A stretch of DNA of 64,000 nucleotides from Rotaria socialis (taxonomy: Eukaryota > Rotifera > Eurotatoria > Philodinida > Philodinidae). Below, one piece after another: positions 11,276-24,408 of the stretch. Each line of letters opens with the position of its first letter. Position 1 is the stretch's first letter. The stretch is from assembly GCA_905331475.1 (NCBI GenBank), contig CAJNYU010000683.1, positions 62,001 through 126,000 of the forward strand, given 5' to 3'. The notes below the pieces were generated by a model. It had not been told where the DNA came from. It was given only the letters and a program-made list of their open reading frames with translations, and searched no databases. Both the position numbers and the translations under genes were made by a program.

Positions 11276-13793
11276 TCATAAAGATTCGGTCAGCATAGCT
11301 AAAACTTACAAGCAAAATAGTTTATTTATAAAATTAAAAATATTCAATTTACCTTGTCGTAATGGACTCGGACTATCACATGAAACACATATATAATTCC
11401 GAGTGTGAATATATGGTTCATTTATCAATGTACAAAATTTACATGTCCACGGAGAAAACATGAGTTCGTATATTTCTACACAAAAATAAATCGGTTTGCA
11501 CCGTTGAAAACAATTTGATAGAATAATGAAACCTTGCAATTTTTTCAATTCTCTTTGAAGATCTAAATTCTTTTTTAACCCTTCATCAAACAAACGATCT
11601 AATAATGCTGCTTCCGACTAGAATTTACAAAACAAGAAAACAATATTTTTCGTTTCTAAAAATTATTATTTACTTCTGATTCATCATTAAGGGAATCAAG
11701 TTTCTTCGATAATTCTAAATCCAACATTGTAAGACGTCTCAAGTCTGATTCTTGTGCTCGAACTAGAAATACAAACAAAACATTTAGATTATCTTTTTCT
11801 GAGAAATTCAAAATTAGCTAAAGAAAAAACTTAGCCTCTTTAGTGTTATTAAAAAGCCTACAAAATTAGTACATCGGTGATTTTTTTCTGAAATCGAACA
11901 AAATCCATTCTAGAAATAAAATAGATTGAAATATTTCTAATAGAACAAGTGCATCATTCAAATTGCTTCATTGTGAATTATGCAATGTGAATATTTCAGT
12001 TTAATAAATTTCTCTATGACTCATAAATAGTAGATACACTATAGAGAAGCAGTGAATTGAAGTATATATAAATATACAGTGTTCTTGTCAATACTGAAAC
12101 TGAGCCGTAAATAAAGGTTATTTTGAATTGCTAATATTTTTATTTTCGTGGCAGCAACTGTGCCGAAATCAGCTGTTTATGAAGCAGTGAGTTCTAACAC
12201 TTCCTTTTCGACTGAATCGCTTATCAGTTGAATAAAACTGGATATTCATACAGAAACATGATCGAAGCTAGCTTAGCTTTTATTGAATCCTATCATAACT
12301 CAACATAATTCATTGAAAAACATCATAATTTGAAATCATATGCAGGAGTACTATTTTGTTTTGTTGGATTAAGTAATTTTGTTATTCATATAAACTTGAT
12401 TTTCATTATAATCAATTCGTTTGAAAGGTCTACTAGATCAAATCATGTAATCTATCTACTGTACAATTTTATTCAACAACATCAAATTGCGGTTAGGTTT
12501 AGCATAGCCTATGAAAAAAGTAAGTCTTATAATGTTTGGTTCATAGTTCGACTCGAACAGCTATTGAAATATTAAATTCTGTGCCAATTCACCTTATTAA
12601 TCATCATAGAAAGTCTTATTTAAATCTCTCATTTGAATAATTTGTATTGTCTAGCGGTATCTAAGCTTGGAGTTAATCTATAACAACATCAGACTTTGCA
12701 TGATGATTCATAAGTCAGACTTGCATTTTCTGTCGCTCAATGTAGCAAAAAAAATACTTTATCAAATCTAATGAAAATAATTTGTTATACATTTTCAAGT
12801 TTTAGAAAGTTTAGCATGATTTTGATATGAAGCAAAAGCTTATTGAAATTTTTTTAAGCTGTTGTGATTCCTTTCCTTTTTTTCTATGGAATATACATTA
12901 CTATATTCTTCATTAGAAAGTGTTGATCGATCGACTCCAGCATATGCATCATTTGAATCATTTGTTGACTGGAATGATTGCGATAATATTGTTTCCGATA
13001 TTCGTGTATCATGAATATTTAAAAGATCATCTGTCAATATACAGCATTCAGTATTCGGTTGTGTTAATATATCATTGAAATCTTAAATAAATACCGAATT
13101 AATATGATTCATTTGATTGATTAAAAAATTCAACTGACAATCATTAGCAGACGCTGTACATATGCCAAAGAACTGTTGTTGTGTTGTTAGAAAATTGGGC
13201 GTAGATAAGAGGTTTGATGAACATTGAATTTGGCTAGGATCAAAAGAAAGTTCATCCATGTGAACACATGACTGGGCATATTGTGTTAATTCTTGATCAA
13301 TACTATCATTGGGTAGTACAATCAATCCTGTTTCAGATTTTTCAACCATTAAATATCCTCTATTTTTGTCCTGTTCATTTTCACCGTTATTTTTAATTTT
13401 ATTGCTAATTTTATTTTTCAGTTGAGAGAATTGCTGATGAATTGATATAGATTTGCGAGGTGCCGTTCTCGGAAAAGCTGGATGTGAGAACAAATGCTAT
13501 GAAATATAAAGAAAGATTTTCTGTTTAAATTTTTGTTTTGCTTTTTACTCTTCGATTTGATTCAATGATAGGAATATTGTTCGACATATTCAATTCACAT
13601 TGTTGAAGTCCAGGAGGATTGCCTTCATTACTTGTACTTGGTATTATTTCGTACATTTCACTATCGTATGGACCATTGCTGACGTTATTTAAAAAGAACC
13701 AAATGTTATCAATATGCACGTTAAGATCTTGGCTATTCTTCAAATTATACATATTACCATAGTTTACGATGACCGGGGGGGGGGGGGGGGGGG
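11276..13793 (-). CDS. Coiled-coil protein with C-terminal NZF (RanBP2-type) zinc finger, interrupted by an assembly gap; TAB2/3-like candidate
   Basis: Exons read from the 3' side: 11298-11276 (stop), 11475-11353, 11617-11533, 11762-11674, 13081-12902, about 13496-13160, and 13549 up to the gap. Phases agree at every junction, although the donor near 13160 is weak. The C-terminus has a predicted coiled coil (LRRLTMLDLELSKKLDSLND, then DRLFDEGLKKNLDLQREL). A W-x-C-x2-C-x13-C-x2-C finger (PWTCKFC ... YICVSC) follows, ending nine residues later. The NZF family binds ubiquitin, and a coiled coil just before a terminal NZF is the arrangement of TAB2/TAB3, the TAK1 kinase adaptors. I cannot see the N-terminal CUE domain expected there, because the gap hides 745 bases. 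Upstream is Asn/Ser/Gln-rich. The name is tentative; the zinc finger is firm. Confidence 0.6.
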
Positions 13794-14538
13794 NNNNNNN
13801 NNNNNNNNNNNNNNNNNNNNNNNNNNNNNNNNNNNNNNNNNNNNNNNNNNNNNNNNNNNNNNNNNNNNNNNNNNNNNNNNNNNNNNNNNNNNNNNNNNNN
13901 NNNNNNNNNNNNNNNNNNNNNNNNNNNNNNNNNNNNNNNNNNNNNNNNNNNNNNNNNNNNNNNNNNNNNNNNNNNNNNNNNNNNNNNNNNNNNNNNNNNN
14001 NNNNNNNNNNNNNNNNNNNNNNNNNNNNNNNNNNNNNNNNNNNNNNNNNNNNNNNNNNNNNNNNNNNNNNNNNNNNNNNNNNNNNNNNNNNNNNNNNNNN
14101 NNNNNNNNNNNNNNNNNNNNNNNNNNNNNNNNNNNNNNNNNNNNNNNNNNNNNNNNNNNNNNNNNNNNNNNNNNNNNNNNNNNNNNNNNNNNNNNNNNNN
14201 NNNNNNNNNNNNNNNNNNNNNNNNNNNNNNNNNNNNNNNNNNNNNNNNNNNNNNNNNNNNNNNNNNNNNNNNNNNNNNNNNNNNNNNNNNNNNNNNNNNN
14301 NNNNNNNNNNNNNNNNNNNNNNNNNNNNNNNNNNNNNNNNNNNNNNNNNNNNNNNNNNNNNNNNNNNNNNNNNNNNNNNNNNNNNNNNNNNNNNNNNNNN
14401 NNNNNNNNNNNNNNNNNNNNNNNNNNNNNNNNNNNNNNNNNNNNNNNNNNNNNNNNNNNNNNNNNNNNNNNNNNNNNNNNNNNNNNNNNNNNNNNNNNNN
14501 NNNNNNNNNNNNNNNNNNNNNNNNNNNNNNNNNNNNNN
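13794..14538. other. Assembly gap (745 N) flanked by poly-G and poly-C
   Basis: A run of G directly precedes the N stretch and a run of C directly follows it. Such homopolymers next to gaps are typical sequencing or gap-filling artefacts rather than biology. The gap removes part of the NZF protein gene. Confidence 0.97.
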
Positions 14539-16596
14539 CCCCCCCCCGCCGCTAACCAAAAACAATCGAAAACTATGCATATTATCAGGGTATATCCTTG
14601 TGTGAGAATCAAGAGATGCAATTAATCTGAAGCACCGTCAAGATATTTATCTAACTTCAAAAACACCTCAAGTTAATTTCAAAAGCAAAATAAATTGTTT
14701 ATCGATTGAAGATTGCAAACAAAAAAATGAAGGAAGTATCACACTAACAAGCACCAGGATTTGAACTATTAGTAAAATTATTTAAAATCATTGTTAATCT
14801 CGAGAAATTAATTTGAAGCTATCTATAGCAATCAAAAACAAAAATTGCACTTTATACCTGTTACACGAACAATGTAATGTTGATCTGGACATTTTATGAT
14901 AGTGATTGAATAATTTTCAATAATCGGACAAGGTTAATGAACTCTGCCTTTTTAACCTCTCACGTGAGATTTTATCGAATAAAATAAAATATGATATTTC
15001 GAATCTAGAAGAAAGAAAATAAATCGATTCACTGATTGGTATTATTGCGATTTTTTTTATTTAAATAACTAGTCGACTGTGCTGCTGACGCCACTTTCAA
15101 TATGTGCTTGTAGTAGAGAGCAGCACTCTGTCAAATTGTTACAACAAAGATAGATGTCATGGATTTTCGGCAATATTTTATCAATTATCATTAGGAAATA
15201 TCATTAGAAAAAAAACAGTACTTTGAAGTGTGATTTTTTTGTAATATCCATTCATTGTGAAAATTGTGAATTTCATAGTTAAATATTTGACAAATAAATA
15301 TTAGTTTACATGCAAGTAGATATTGACACGAAAGCTAAAAAGTCTGTACGAACAGATAAAGAGCAACAAAAAAGATAAAAATAAAATACTTGTACGGCTT
15401 TATGAATGAATGAACAGTTTTTGTTCGTGTTAGATGTTGTAATAGTGTATATGAATGTGTTTTGAAGCAGACTATTAAATACTAATTATTATTTCTATAC
15501 AATTGTTGGATATAATGAGAGACATCGTATACCATTATTTACATTTTTTACCTGTTCTTAGTCAGTGCATCGACGGTTTGTTGTACAGTTTGAAGTTCAT
15601 CAGAAAATACGATCGATTCTCGTGATATTGCTATTGATATAATTTCATTCCAATACTTGTTCGAATTAAAGATCAATGTGTACGAAAGTTTAGTTGTAAA
15701 TTCGAAATAAGTCATGTTTATTGACCAAGGTATTCATATTTTATTGCCACTCTTTTTTTCGAGACATAAAAACAATAATGTTTCATTTATTACTCGAACA
15801 TATCTACTAGAATTGTATTTACTATTGAAATCATTTTACCTGTATAGAATACAGAATCTACTTCATCATGAATCGTTTTTTGACGATGATATTCAGCTAC
15901 ATACTTACAAACATAAGGATGGAGATGATTGAAATCGAAAGTGTTTCATTTCCATAAGTGTGTCCAAATCATTATTGTTTTCTTTTCAATTTTTAAAATA
16001 TAAAAAACCAAATTCATTTTTATAGAGTTCCACCGTTAACTCATAACAGAAGCTGCATGTTTCTATTTTTTTCATCAATGAGCTGTTTACATCGAAATAG
16101 TCGCAGAATGTTATTTGAGTATCTATTGATTGATATCAAAAATAAAATCATTGTAAAAAGACCATTTGTGAAGCTATTCGTTGAGAATAAGTCTAAGATA
16201 TGACCTAACCTGAGAATCGTATAATATACGTAACAGTGGTCAATGCCAATTTCAACCCGTACAACTAAATGATATAGATATATGATTTATCATTTCCGAT
16301 TCATAGAATCGAGCGAATCAATAATAAAAACAAATTAAAATCTCAAGGATTAGTAACTCATGTTAAGACCTTCAAAAAATGACTCTACACATACGTAGTC
16401 CTTCAATATATATTTCAATGAAATAATCTATATTGTATTCGAGTGACATCTAGTATGCAGGTGAATTTTTACAATGTTTTCATGACGACAACTTAGAAAA
16501 AACAGTTTCGTATGAAAGTCATGGTTATTTCTGGATTCTTCTACAATCACTTTTCGTATAAATTTTCTTAAGATAAGATAATTTACTGTTCTCAGG
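14539..16596. other. Mostly non-coding; upstream part of the NZF gene and upstream region of DNAAF5
   Basis: AT-rich with scattered short open frames. One plausible minus-strand exon is listed separately (15552-15630). A pyrimidine tract and CAG lie immediately before the DNAAF5 start codon, so a non-coding DNAAF5 first exon may lie here. Nothing else is recognisable. Confidence 0.45.
15552..15630 (-). CDS. Candidate upstream exon of the NZF protein gene
   Basis: A 79-nt minus-strand segment bounded by an acceptor (CAATAG) and a donor (AACAG|GTAAAAA) translates without stop as an amphipathic helix (VFSDELQTVQQTVDALTKN). Polarity and position fit a 5' exon of the gene broken by the N gap, but linkage across the gap cannot be seen. 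Confidence 0.35.
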
Positions 16597-19500
16597 ATGC
16601 TCACTGAAAGTGAAATGAACCGTAATATTGTTCTTCTTGCCGATCCGAATAAAATTACGCGACAAAAAGCTCTTCAAAATCTATGCAATGATCTTAAATC
16701 ATCATTAGCCATCACTGACAATAATGAACATATTCAACCTCCACCGAATACAATCGAATCTATACTACGAATATTTTCCGATCCAGCTGAAAAAAATCGG
16801 GATCTATCATTAACATATATATCAATGTATATTACTAAATATTGTAATGATGAAAACAATATCGATAAAATATTATCCTCCTTAATGCCAACATTAGTAC
16901 AACGACTCGGAGGAAATGATATTATTGAACCGTCCGAAGAAATACGTTTAAAATCTATTTCAATTCTATCTGAAATTTGTCGTATATATTCCAATGGAAA
17001 TAGATTAGCATTATATTTAAATGAATGGATCGCAGTATTAAAACGAACTATCACTGATCCATATCCTGAAGTCAGAAAATTAAGTTGCGAATTAACATCA
17101 AAACTTGCAGCAAAATGTCATGAAAAATTTCATCTTATGTCTGAACATCTTGTTAAACCAATTATAGAAACTATGAAACATCAACATGCAAAAGTACGTG
17201 TTGAAGCAATCAATGCGCTTGGTAAATATTTTTTTTATAGATTAATATTAATTTGACCTATCTTTTTTGTTCTTTTGCTATCCAGGAAATGTTATTCGTT
17301 ATGGAAATAATAAATCTGTTGAAGAAAGTGTATCACCGTTAGCACAACGATTTTTTGATCATACAAGTACTGTACGTCTTGCTGTTATTAATGTTGTTGG
17401 CATATGGATGCTTGAATTACGGGATCGTTATTCATATTTTCATATGATGTTACCGCTTTTATTAACTGGCTATACGGATGAGATACAAGAAATTCGAGAA
17501 ACAACAGATTCACTTTGGTGGGATGTTGGTAATGTTGAAAATTGAAAAAAATATATATACGAAAATATTTTCCTTGTTTATTTAGGTTTAAAATATGAAA
17601 AAGAGAATGAAGAAGATCTTAAAGATCAAATTAATTTTCCAAATATTCCAAAAAAATATCCACCTAATTGTAAGTGAAAAAATTCATCAATTTTTATACA
17701 ACTCTTGAAATAGATGTGACAATAATTGACAGTTGACAATATGTAGCTTATCGATGTATGCTTGATTTTCTACAGGAAATGCGAATGTCAATTATTTGCT
17801 GTCAAATATGCATTTTCTTTTAGCAAACACTATTATCCATAATTCATGTTGAGTAATTGATAGAAACATCATTGAGAAATATTTTTAGAATTCTTGTTCT
17901 ACTCTAATTTTACCAAAAATCGTCAAGACATTTTCAAATCTATTCGAAATATTAAAAGTTACATTCCAGAATTTTGGTTTCTATTGTGATTGTCGAAGTA
18001 CATGCAAAACTATTTCGATTTTAAGAAAGAATTTACCTTATTTTCTGTGTCTTGCCTATCATCACTTCATGACACAATATTACCTATCGAGTGAATTATG
18101 TCTTCGATTAATTTCTGATATCTCATCTCATCTGTACGTCATACTGATGGTAATTAGTTTCATCATAATATGAGATGAAGGTTCTCATCCTTGAAATATA
18201 CTTGGTATTACCGCAATAAATGATCAACTATGATTTCATATGTATAGGCCATCCAGAAATATATGGGAACGCATATTGACTATTTGATATTTGTTCGTAT
18301 TTTCGTAAGAGTCATTCTTATATCATACATTCATAACATGCAATCGAACCATATCCTTTTAGGTACGAATAGAAGAAATTTATTTCAGTACATTGATTCC
18401 ATCAGTCAATTGTACGTCATTGTTATTTGTAATAGAAAGCTGTTCAAATCATAAGTAAATAGTGATGCACGGTGGTAAATCTCTTGACAATTGAGAGTGA
18501 TAAAACAATGAAAAACTGCAAAAGAATAGATAAATATAGTTCAAACTAATTGATTTTGTGTGTGTTCTGCTTTTTCTAATCAAGTTCTCAAACGCCTATG
18601 ATAAATTAGTAACAACTGGGTGTAATTATTACATTTATCAATTGGGATAATAAGATAAAGTTGAGTCTCCACTAGCCATTCGTGGTATGTACGAAAACAT
18701 TTTGGCGTCTATTTAAATTATGTCTGCTTGATGAATTTCTCTGATTGTAATGCCTATCTTCATGTACATTTATTAACTGAATTTCCTTAATATTTCAGTG
18801 ACACGGCCAAATGTGGGTTGTCGAGAACTAGTTAAAAGAAATGTAGTACGAATTCTTCCTGCTATTCGTAATGATCTAACTGATTGGGTTGTATCAGGAC
18901 GTATGAAGTCTTCTGAATTACTTGTTATTCTCACATGGCAAGCTGAAGACACGATAACGCAACATTTAGAAGATACACTTCAAGTTTGCTCCAAAGCACT
19001 TGTAGACGATGAACCAATAGTTCGTGAAAAAGTAAGAGAAAATATTTCTTTATTTTCGAAGCAAATTAAATTTTTTTTGTGTTACAAAACAATAGATAAA
19101 TCAAGCATTAATTAATATTGGCTATTTTGTACCGATTAATATTTGGTTTAATTTAATTCGACCACATTTTGAACAAGCCTCAAGTTTAGGTTTACTTCGT
19201 TTACTTGCGCCACTGTTGACAGGTGTGACATGTGATGAATTAATGCAAACTGGAAAAATTCTGGACCAACTACTTACAATTATTCTTAAATCTGATTATA
19301 CTGATAATTTTCAAGTAAATATTAAAATAGAACTTTATTTTTGACGAAAACTTTTCATCGATTTTTCTCGTATTAAGTTACCAATACAGAACGAACTTTT
19401 ACGTATTTGTCGACTTCTAATTGAAAAATGTCAACAACAATTAGAACCTTACGCTTATCGGATATTTAAATGTATTTTGAGTCTTTTATCAATTGTTGAC

Positions 19501-22239
19501 AATGATGAATTAAAACAACAGGTAAGAAAATAAGATTTATTATCTGATTTTATTATTATTTTTCTTTATGCCTAGTGTAAACAAACACTGACTGATCTAG
19601 CCTCGAAAACATTTGAAAATAGTTCTTTAAATCAAATGTATGAAAAATTTGCTTCACAATTATTTGATGATCTTAAACAAACATCTAATGATTGGTTAAG
19701 AAGTAGTCGAGATCGTTTTATCTTCGAAACATTTATTATGCAAGCAGGTAAGATATATTTCAGTCGGCGTGGAGTTTAAACACCAAGTGTCATTCAGGAA
19801 GAGTAATATCCTTCCTTGAGTATTATTGTTCAAAGTAACAATATACATGATCTAACTCGAACGAATGCCACTTTTTCTGTATGTATAATGGATCGAAGTG
19901 TAAAATATAATATAATCGTTTTCGTCAGCTGAAATTGCTTAGAAACCATGATTTTTAAGCCTTGCTTTTCCGTGGACTTTTCGTCCAGTCATGTTAGTTT
20001 GATTTTCTAAGATATATCGTCTGCTAGAAAATTACTTGAGCAATTACCGTTCCAAAAAACAAAAGCTGTTAGCGCAATCCCTGTGGGATTAAAAATGTGA
20101 AACACGACAAAGCTCGTTTTCTGGAATCCGTCTACCACGGTCTGTGACGGTCTGTGGAGGTTCTCTGCCACGGTCTGTATCTGTATTATGGTGCATGAAG
20201 TCTCTAGAGGCAATCACAGACTGTGACAGAGCCTTCAAAAGCCACCATAGATCGTGACAGAGAGACTTCAGAAACTATCACAGACAGTGACAGAGAATTC
20301 AGAGACCACCACAGATGGTGACAGAGCCTTCAAAAGCCATCACAGATCGTGACAGAGAATTCGCAGACCATCAGAGGCAATGACAGATAATTCATAGACC
20401 ATCACAGACAGTGACAGAGAGACGTCAGAAACCATCACAGACCGGGACAGAGAAATTAATTAATTAATTAATTAATCAGCTAGCTAACTAATTAATTTCT
20501 CTGTCCCTGTCTGTGGGGGGNATACAAATTTCTACCCTATATACTTCAACACTCCTTTCAGATCGTGTTTCACAAAAATTCAAGGCTATTTTGTTTGATT
20601 CATTAAAGAAGAACAAGTGTTTTTCTTTTAGAATCATCGAATCGATTTTTTCTCCCAGATATTATTGAGATTTTACGGACTGTCATGAATCCTGATCGTG
20701 ATTCGGAAATACGAAATCAATGTTTATTAATTATTGCAAATTTACTTCAATTTATTGATGATACGGACACAACATTAATAATTAGTCCACATTTAACAGT
20801 ATTAATTGACGAATGTATATTACCAAATATGCGATGGAAAGCAGGTCGAACAGCCGCCGCTATCCGAGCAACAGCTATTGCTACACTTTGGTCACTATTT
20901 CAAGCAAAATCATTCAGTTTTGAACAAGTAAGGGAATAGAATAGTTTTTTTTTATTAAGGATACTGACACAATCAAGTTAGCTCTAATAGTTCTTTTTAA
21001 AATAAAGCGCAACAGTCTATTATTGCTAGCAGAAATAAAAAATGAACGCTGATAATTAATTGACAATAATTACGGAGTACATCTGAAATCTTGAATTATT
21101 TGTGACATAAATAATGACCGGTAATAACCTAAATCAAGAATGAAATGCTACAGAAAAACATCTGTTTCGTCTTATAAAAAGCTTTAGGAAACTAATTTAT
21201 AATACCAATAAAGTGAGATAAGTTTTTAATTAGTCGTTAGAATTTTAATGACAATAATGATTCGTTTTCATCTACTTTGAATTCATAAAAGATGAAAGCT
21301 GTCACTTATGAGGAAAAGATTGCTTAACCGATCCTTGATTAGATTCTAGATGTCCTAGTCTTTCCACAATCGTAGCTCACGAGCATGCGAAACAATTGCA
21401 TGAGCGATAGATACACGAAAAACAAGGAATCATAAAGTCTATGCAGTTCAAGTCATATAAGTTTGTTTTACAACACATCAAGTTCATTGATGACTCAACC
21501 TATACAATAGAAAATATAAGTACATTCTAATACATGAGAATTGAATAACTTAAATTACTAGCTGATCTTCTATTACAATGAAATAGTTTACACTTAATAA
21601 TCTGAATCTATTTATTTTATAATCGAAAATAATCTGAAAAAGAAATTTATTTCCGTTTGAGATAAATATTTCGTTCTAAATTTTAGTGTGCATTGTCAAC
21701 AAAAGAAATTCTTCTTGCTGTATTAGGAATGTTAGATGATGACGATCGTTTAACACGAATGAATAGTTGTTATGTTTTGCAAGCACTTTTTTCCAACGAC
21801 GATGCTATTCGTACGATTGATAATGATCGTTTACATAAATCCTATCCAGATTTATTGAAACGCTTAGATGATGTATCGGATGATATTCGTCTTGCAATGT
21901 GTTCAACATTAAATGCCTATGTACAAGCATTTCACGGAGATTTCACTGTTGATCTTTATCGATCGCATCTTGAAGATATAGCAAAAGTTCTATTAATACA
22001 TATGGACGATCAAAATAGTCAAGTTCAAAATGCTGTTTTTGGTAAAGAAAACTTTTCTTCTATCGAAAGAATACAAAAACTATCATTTTCTTTAATATTT
22101 AGATACAATTTATCAATTCGCAACTCAACTTCAAAATGCATCAGAACCATTTATTAATGAAGTTCGTAGTGTTAAGCATAAACATCGTAATCAAAATTTA
22201 TGCGATACACTAATTGAACGTATTCAACAGTCAAAATAA
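16597..22239 (+). CDS. DNAAF5: Dynein axonemal assembly factor 5 (HEAT-repeat protein HEATR2)
   Basis: Ten exons: 16597-17221, 17286-17528, 17586-17669, 18799-19031, 19096-19314, 19390-19521, 19576-19747, 20632-20927, 21687-22041, 22103-22239 (2496 nt, 831 residues; vertebrate HEATR2 is about 855). The whole protein is HEAT repeats. Diagnostic stretches match HEATR2: FSDPAEKNRDL near the N-terminus and RPNVGCRELVKRNVVRILPA followed by DLTDWVVSGRMKSSELL and AEDTITQHLEDTLQVC. The family acts in the cytoplasm to preassemble outer and inner dynein arms before transport into motile cilia, which fits a ciliated animal. The start is supported by alignment of the first repeat, although an acceptor-like CTCAG directly before the ATG leaves room for an upstream untranslated exon. 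Introns 3, 7 and 8 are 0.8-1.1 kb. Intron 7 holds a minisatellite. Confidence 0.88.
20130..20521. repeat. Composite 31-33 bp minisatellite with inverted flanking copies in DNAAF5 intron 7
   Basis: Eight tandem units of 31-33 bp occupy 20211-20460, each with the core CACAGAC-x-GTGACAGAG. In several units the core contains the palindrome TCACAGACTGTGA or a near version. The tails fall into three types: GCCTTCAAAAGC (units 1 and 4), GAGACTTCAGAAA-like (2 and 7), and GAATTCAGAGAC-like (3, 5, 6), so there is higher-order order. Short copies in the opposite orientation flank it (near 20136-20180 and 20497-20514). A TTAA-tetramer run and the palindromic CAGCTAGCT lie between the array and the right flank. 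It ends in a G run and a single N at 20521, a likely assembly collapse. Confidence 0.85.
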
Positions 22240-22500
22240 ATTCATTTTTCTAATTGAGTTTTGTTTTTGTTGTATATTTAATATACAAAACAAAATTAAA
22301 AAAAAAAGAAACGAAAATATTCTAAATATATCAAGGAAAAAAATACTATATATATATATATAGACAAATGTGATAAATGGTAGCGCCTATGTAACACTAA
22401 CGAACGGGATGAAATGGACAAAAATAAAATAAATAAATAAACATACGTATAAAACTCTACATATCGATAGGGAGTTAACAGAATACCTCCTGATATCTTC

Positions 22501-23659
22501 TTAAACTCTATAATCAGGTATGGTTCTTGATAAGCAATCGAATCGATAATTTTGATCATAATTATTATCCCAAAGTTCGGGGCCAGCAAAGGATGTGTAG
22601 CAAATAGAAAATTGAATATTATTTCCAGCACATATCCTATAACGATCGACTTCGATCGTAAATGAAAATCGATCATAAGTACCATCATAGGAATTCGTAA
22701 TGTAGGTTGCTTCATGATCTTGAAATGATATCCAATTGTCGGTTGTTAAACGAACTTTCACTCGTTTTTGTAAACTAAATGAAACTAATTTGATTGTTCC
22801 ATAAATACGATTGTCAATGGCATCTTAAAATATAATCGTTTAAAAAAATAAAAGATTTTTGTTCTTTTGAACTTATTCTATTTGATAGACTTACTCGCTT
22901 GTTCAAGGATAATTTTCTGCCGAGATACACGATCGTTAAAATCTGCAGCATATATAGGATTTGAAAATTGTTGGTCCATATAAGTTATTAATTTCGAAGG
23001 TTCTTGATGTCGCGTGCCCGATGAATTTGATTCATCAGTAACATGTAAATCTTTAAATGCTGCACGAGGTACATAGGGTAATTCATCGGTTTTAATTACT
23101 TTAATTTGACTTAAATCTAGACCAAAATCATCGGCAAAACGAACGGCTTTCTTTGGGCATGATTCATTTTCATTGGCACGTGTTAGTTTAGCAGAATGAG
23201 ACTTTTTTAATTGAAAACCAGTATTAATACTCATGATAGATGGTCGTGCTGGAGTTATATCTATTTTTGGTATTTTTTCGAAATCTACTCCAGGATTACT
23301 TTCATCGCTTTCGTCTGAATCATCGGTGGCCGCTAATGATGAAGGAAGTGGGGATGAAGATCGTATTTTGAGTTTTTCTAAAGACTTTGACACATGGTCA
23401 ATTGGAATATCTATTTTGATTTGTCCTAAACATGAGTTTGAACAGTTATTTATTATAGATTCTGAAAATTTATACCATTTACACTCGTTAGATTTTCGCC
23501 TAATCGTTGTTTTCGTTTCGTTCGAAAAAAACGTGAATGACGAGATGTCGCATCGGAAGAATTTGTTACTTTGTCATCACCAGTCTGATTTAAATGTTGA
23601 TCATGAACGCCATTAATTTGACAAATATCACTTGAATTCCCTTGTTGTTCAGTTGCCAT
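22501..23659 (-). CDS. Protein phosphatase 1 glycogen-targeting regulatory subunit (PPP1R3 family, CBM21)
   Basis: Three exons: 23659-23476, 23425-22895, 22823-22501 (1038 nt, 345 residues). The PP1-docking RVxF motif is present as KKAVRFAD (about 153-160), followed by FGLDLSQIKV and VPRAAF, a layout shared by PPP1R3B/C/D. The C-terminus (about 238-345) is a CBM21 carbohydrate-binding domain. Its end has the typical WDNNYDQNYRF, which binds glycogen and glycogen synthase. The protein should bring PP1 to glycogen particles, where dephosphorylation activates glycogen synthase and inactivates phosphorylase. The Ser/Asp-rich N-terminus looks disordered and may carry phosphorylation sites. The gene is convergent with DNAAF5, stop codons 261 bp apart. 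Which paralog group it belongs to is not decidable here. Confidence 0.88.
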
Positions 23660-24408
23660 ATCAAATATTGCAGTTCTTCATGAGAACAATCTAAATATTG
23701 ATTGACGATGGTAAAAAGTGACCCAGAAAATTTCTTTCATTCAAAAAATAAACGTTCGAAAATTCATGCAAGAAACCAACATAGTCGATGAAGTGTACTC
23801 GGAGAATTCTAGATTACTCGATATATAAACATGCAGCGTAACGATGCAGGGTCACATTGTTGGCTGTTCTTCTAAATGCATCGAACGAGGTACGACGTCG
23901 ACAACATGTCAGCAAGAAATAATGATTTACCATGACGATATATGAGATGGATGTTTTTTCCTACCCTGTGCAAAATCTAACAGAATGAGTCTACTTCTGC
24001 ATTTGCGTCTGCTCCTCTGCTTTCTTTTTTGTTGTTCTGTTATTTTCTGTTCTTTCACCCGTCGATGCCATCATCATTTCTTACGAAGAAAATCTCTTAT
24101 TGAATGATCAATCCTTTTTCTTCTGACAGCCTTCCAGAGATTGTACTTGTAGTACATGGTTTCTTTCCTATTTCCGCATTTTCTTACTACTCGTAATATC
24201 AATAAACAAGACGACGTCAAATAGTGTCCAACAAGGATACATGCCGGATGGAACTCAATGAAACATTGCTTCAATGCAATTATAACAATCATACCAATTT
24301 TATTGTAACAAAAGAAACAAAAATATATTTACATATGCAGAGAGAATTTCTGCCATAAATAACACTAGAAATTAGAAAAGAAAACAGAATTGAAAAAAAA
24401 AGTTAATT
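23660..24408. other. Intergenic between PPP1R3-type and kelch genes
   Basis: Likely holds the promoter of the PPP1R3-type gene and the 3' UTR of the kelch gene, both on the minus strand. A 72-codon frame at 24074-24292 has no support beyond length. I see no other feature. Confidence 0.5.

Noticed and set aside
13525..14625. Open frames of 278-351 codons on both strands spanning the N stretch
   Set aside because: Most of their length is unknown bases in the assembly gap. Only the minus-strand part before the gap (13549-13766) has splice support.
20211..20460. CRISPR-like regularly spaced repeats
   Set aside because: Units are contiguous and the variable tails recur as three types rather than being unique spacers. 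No cas genes occur and the context is an animal intron.
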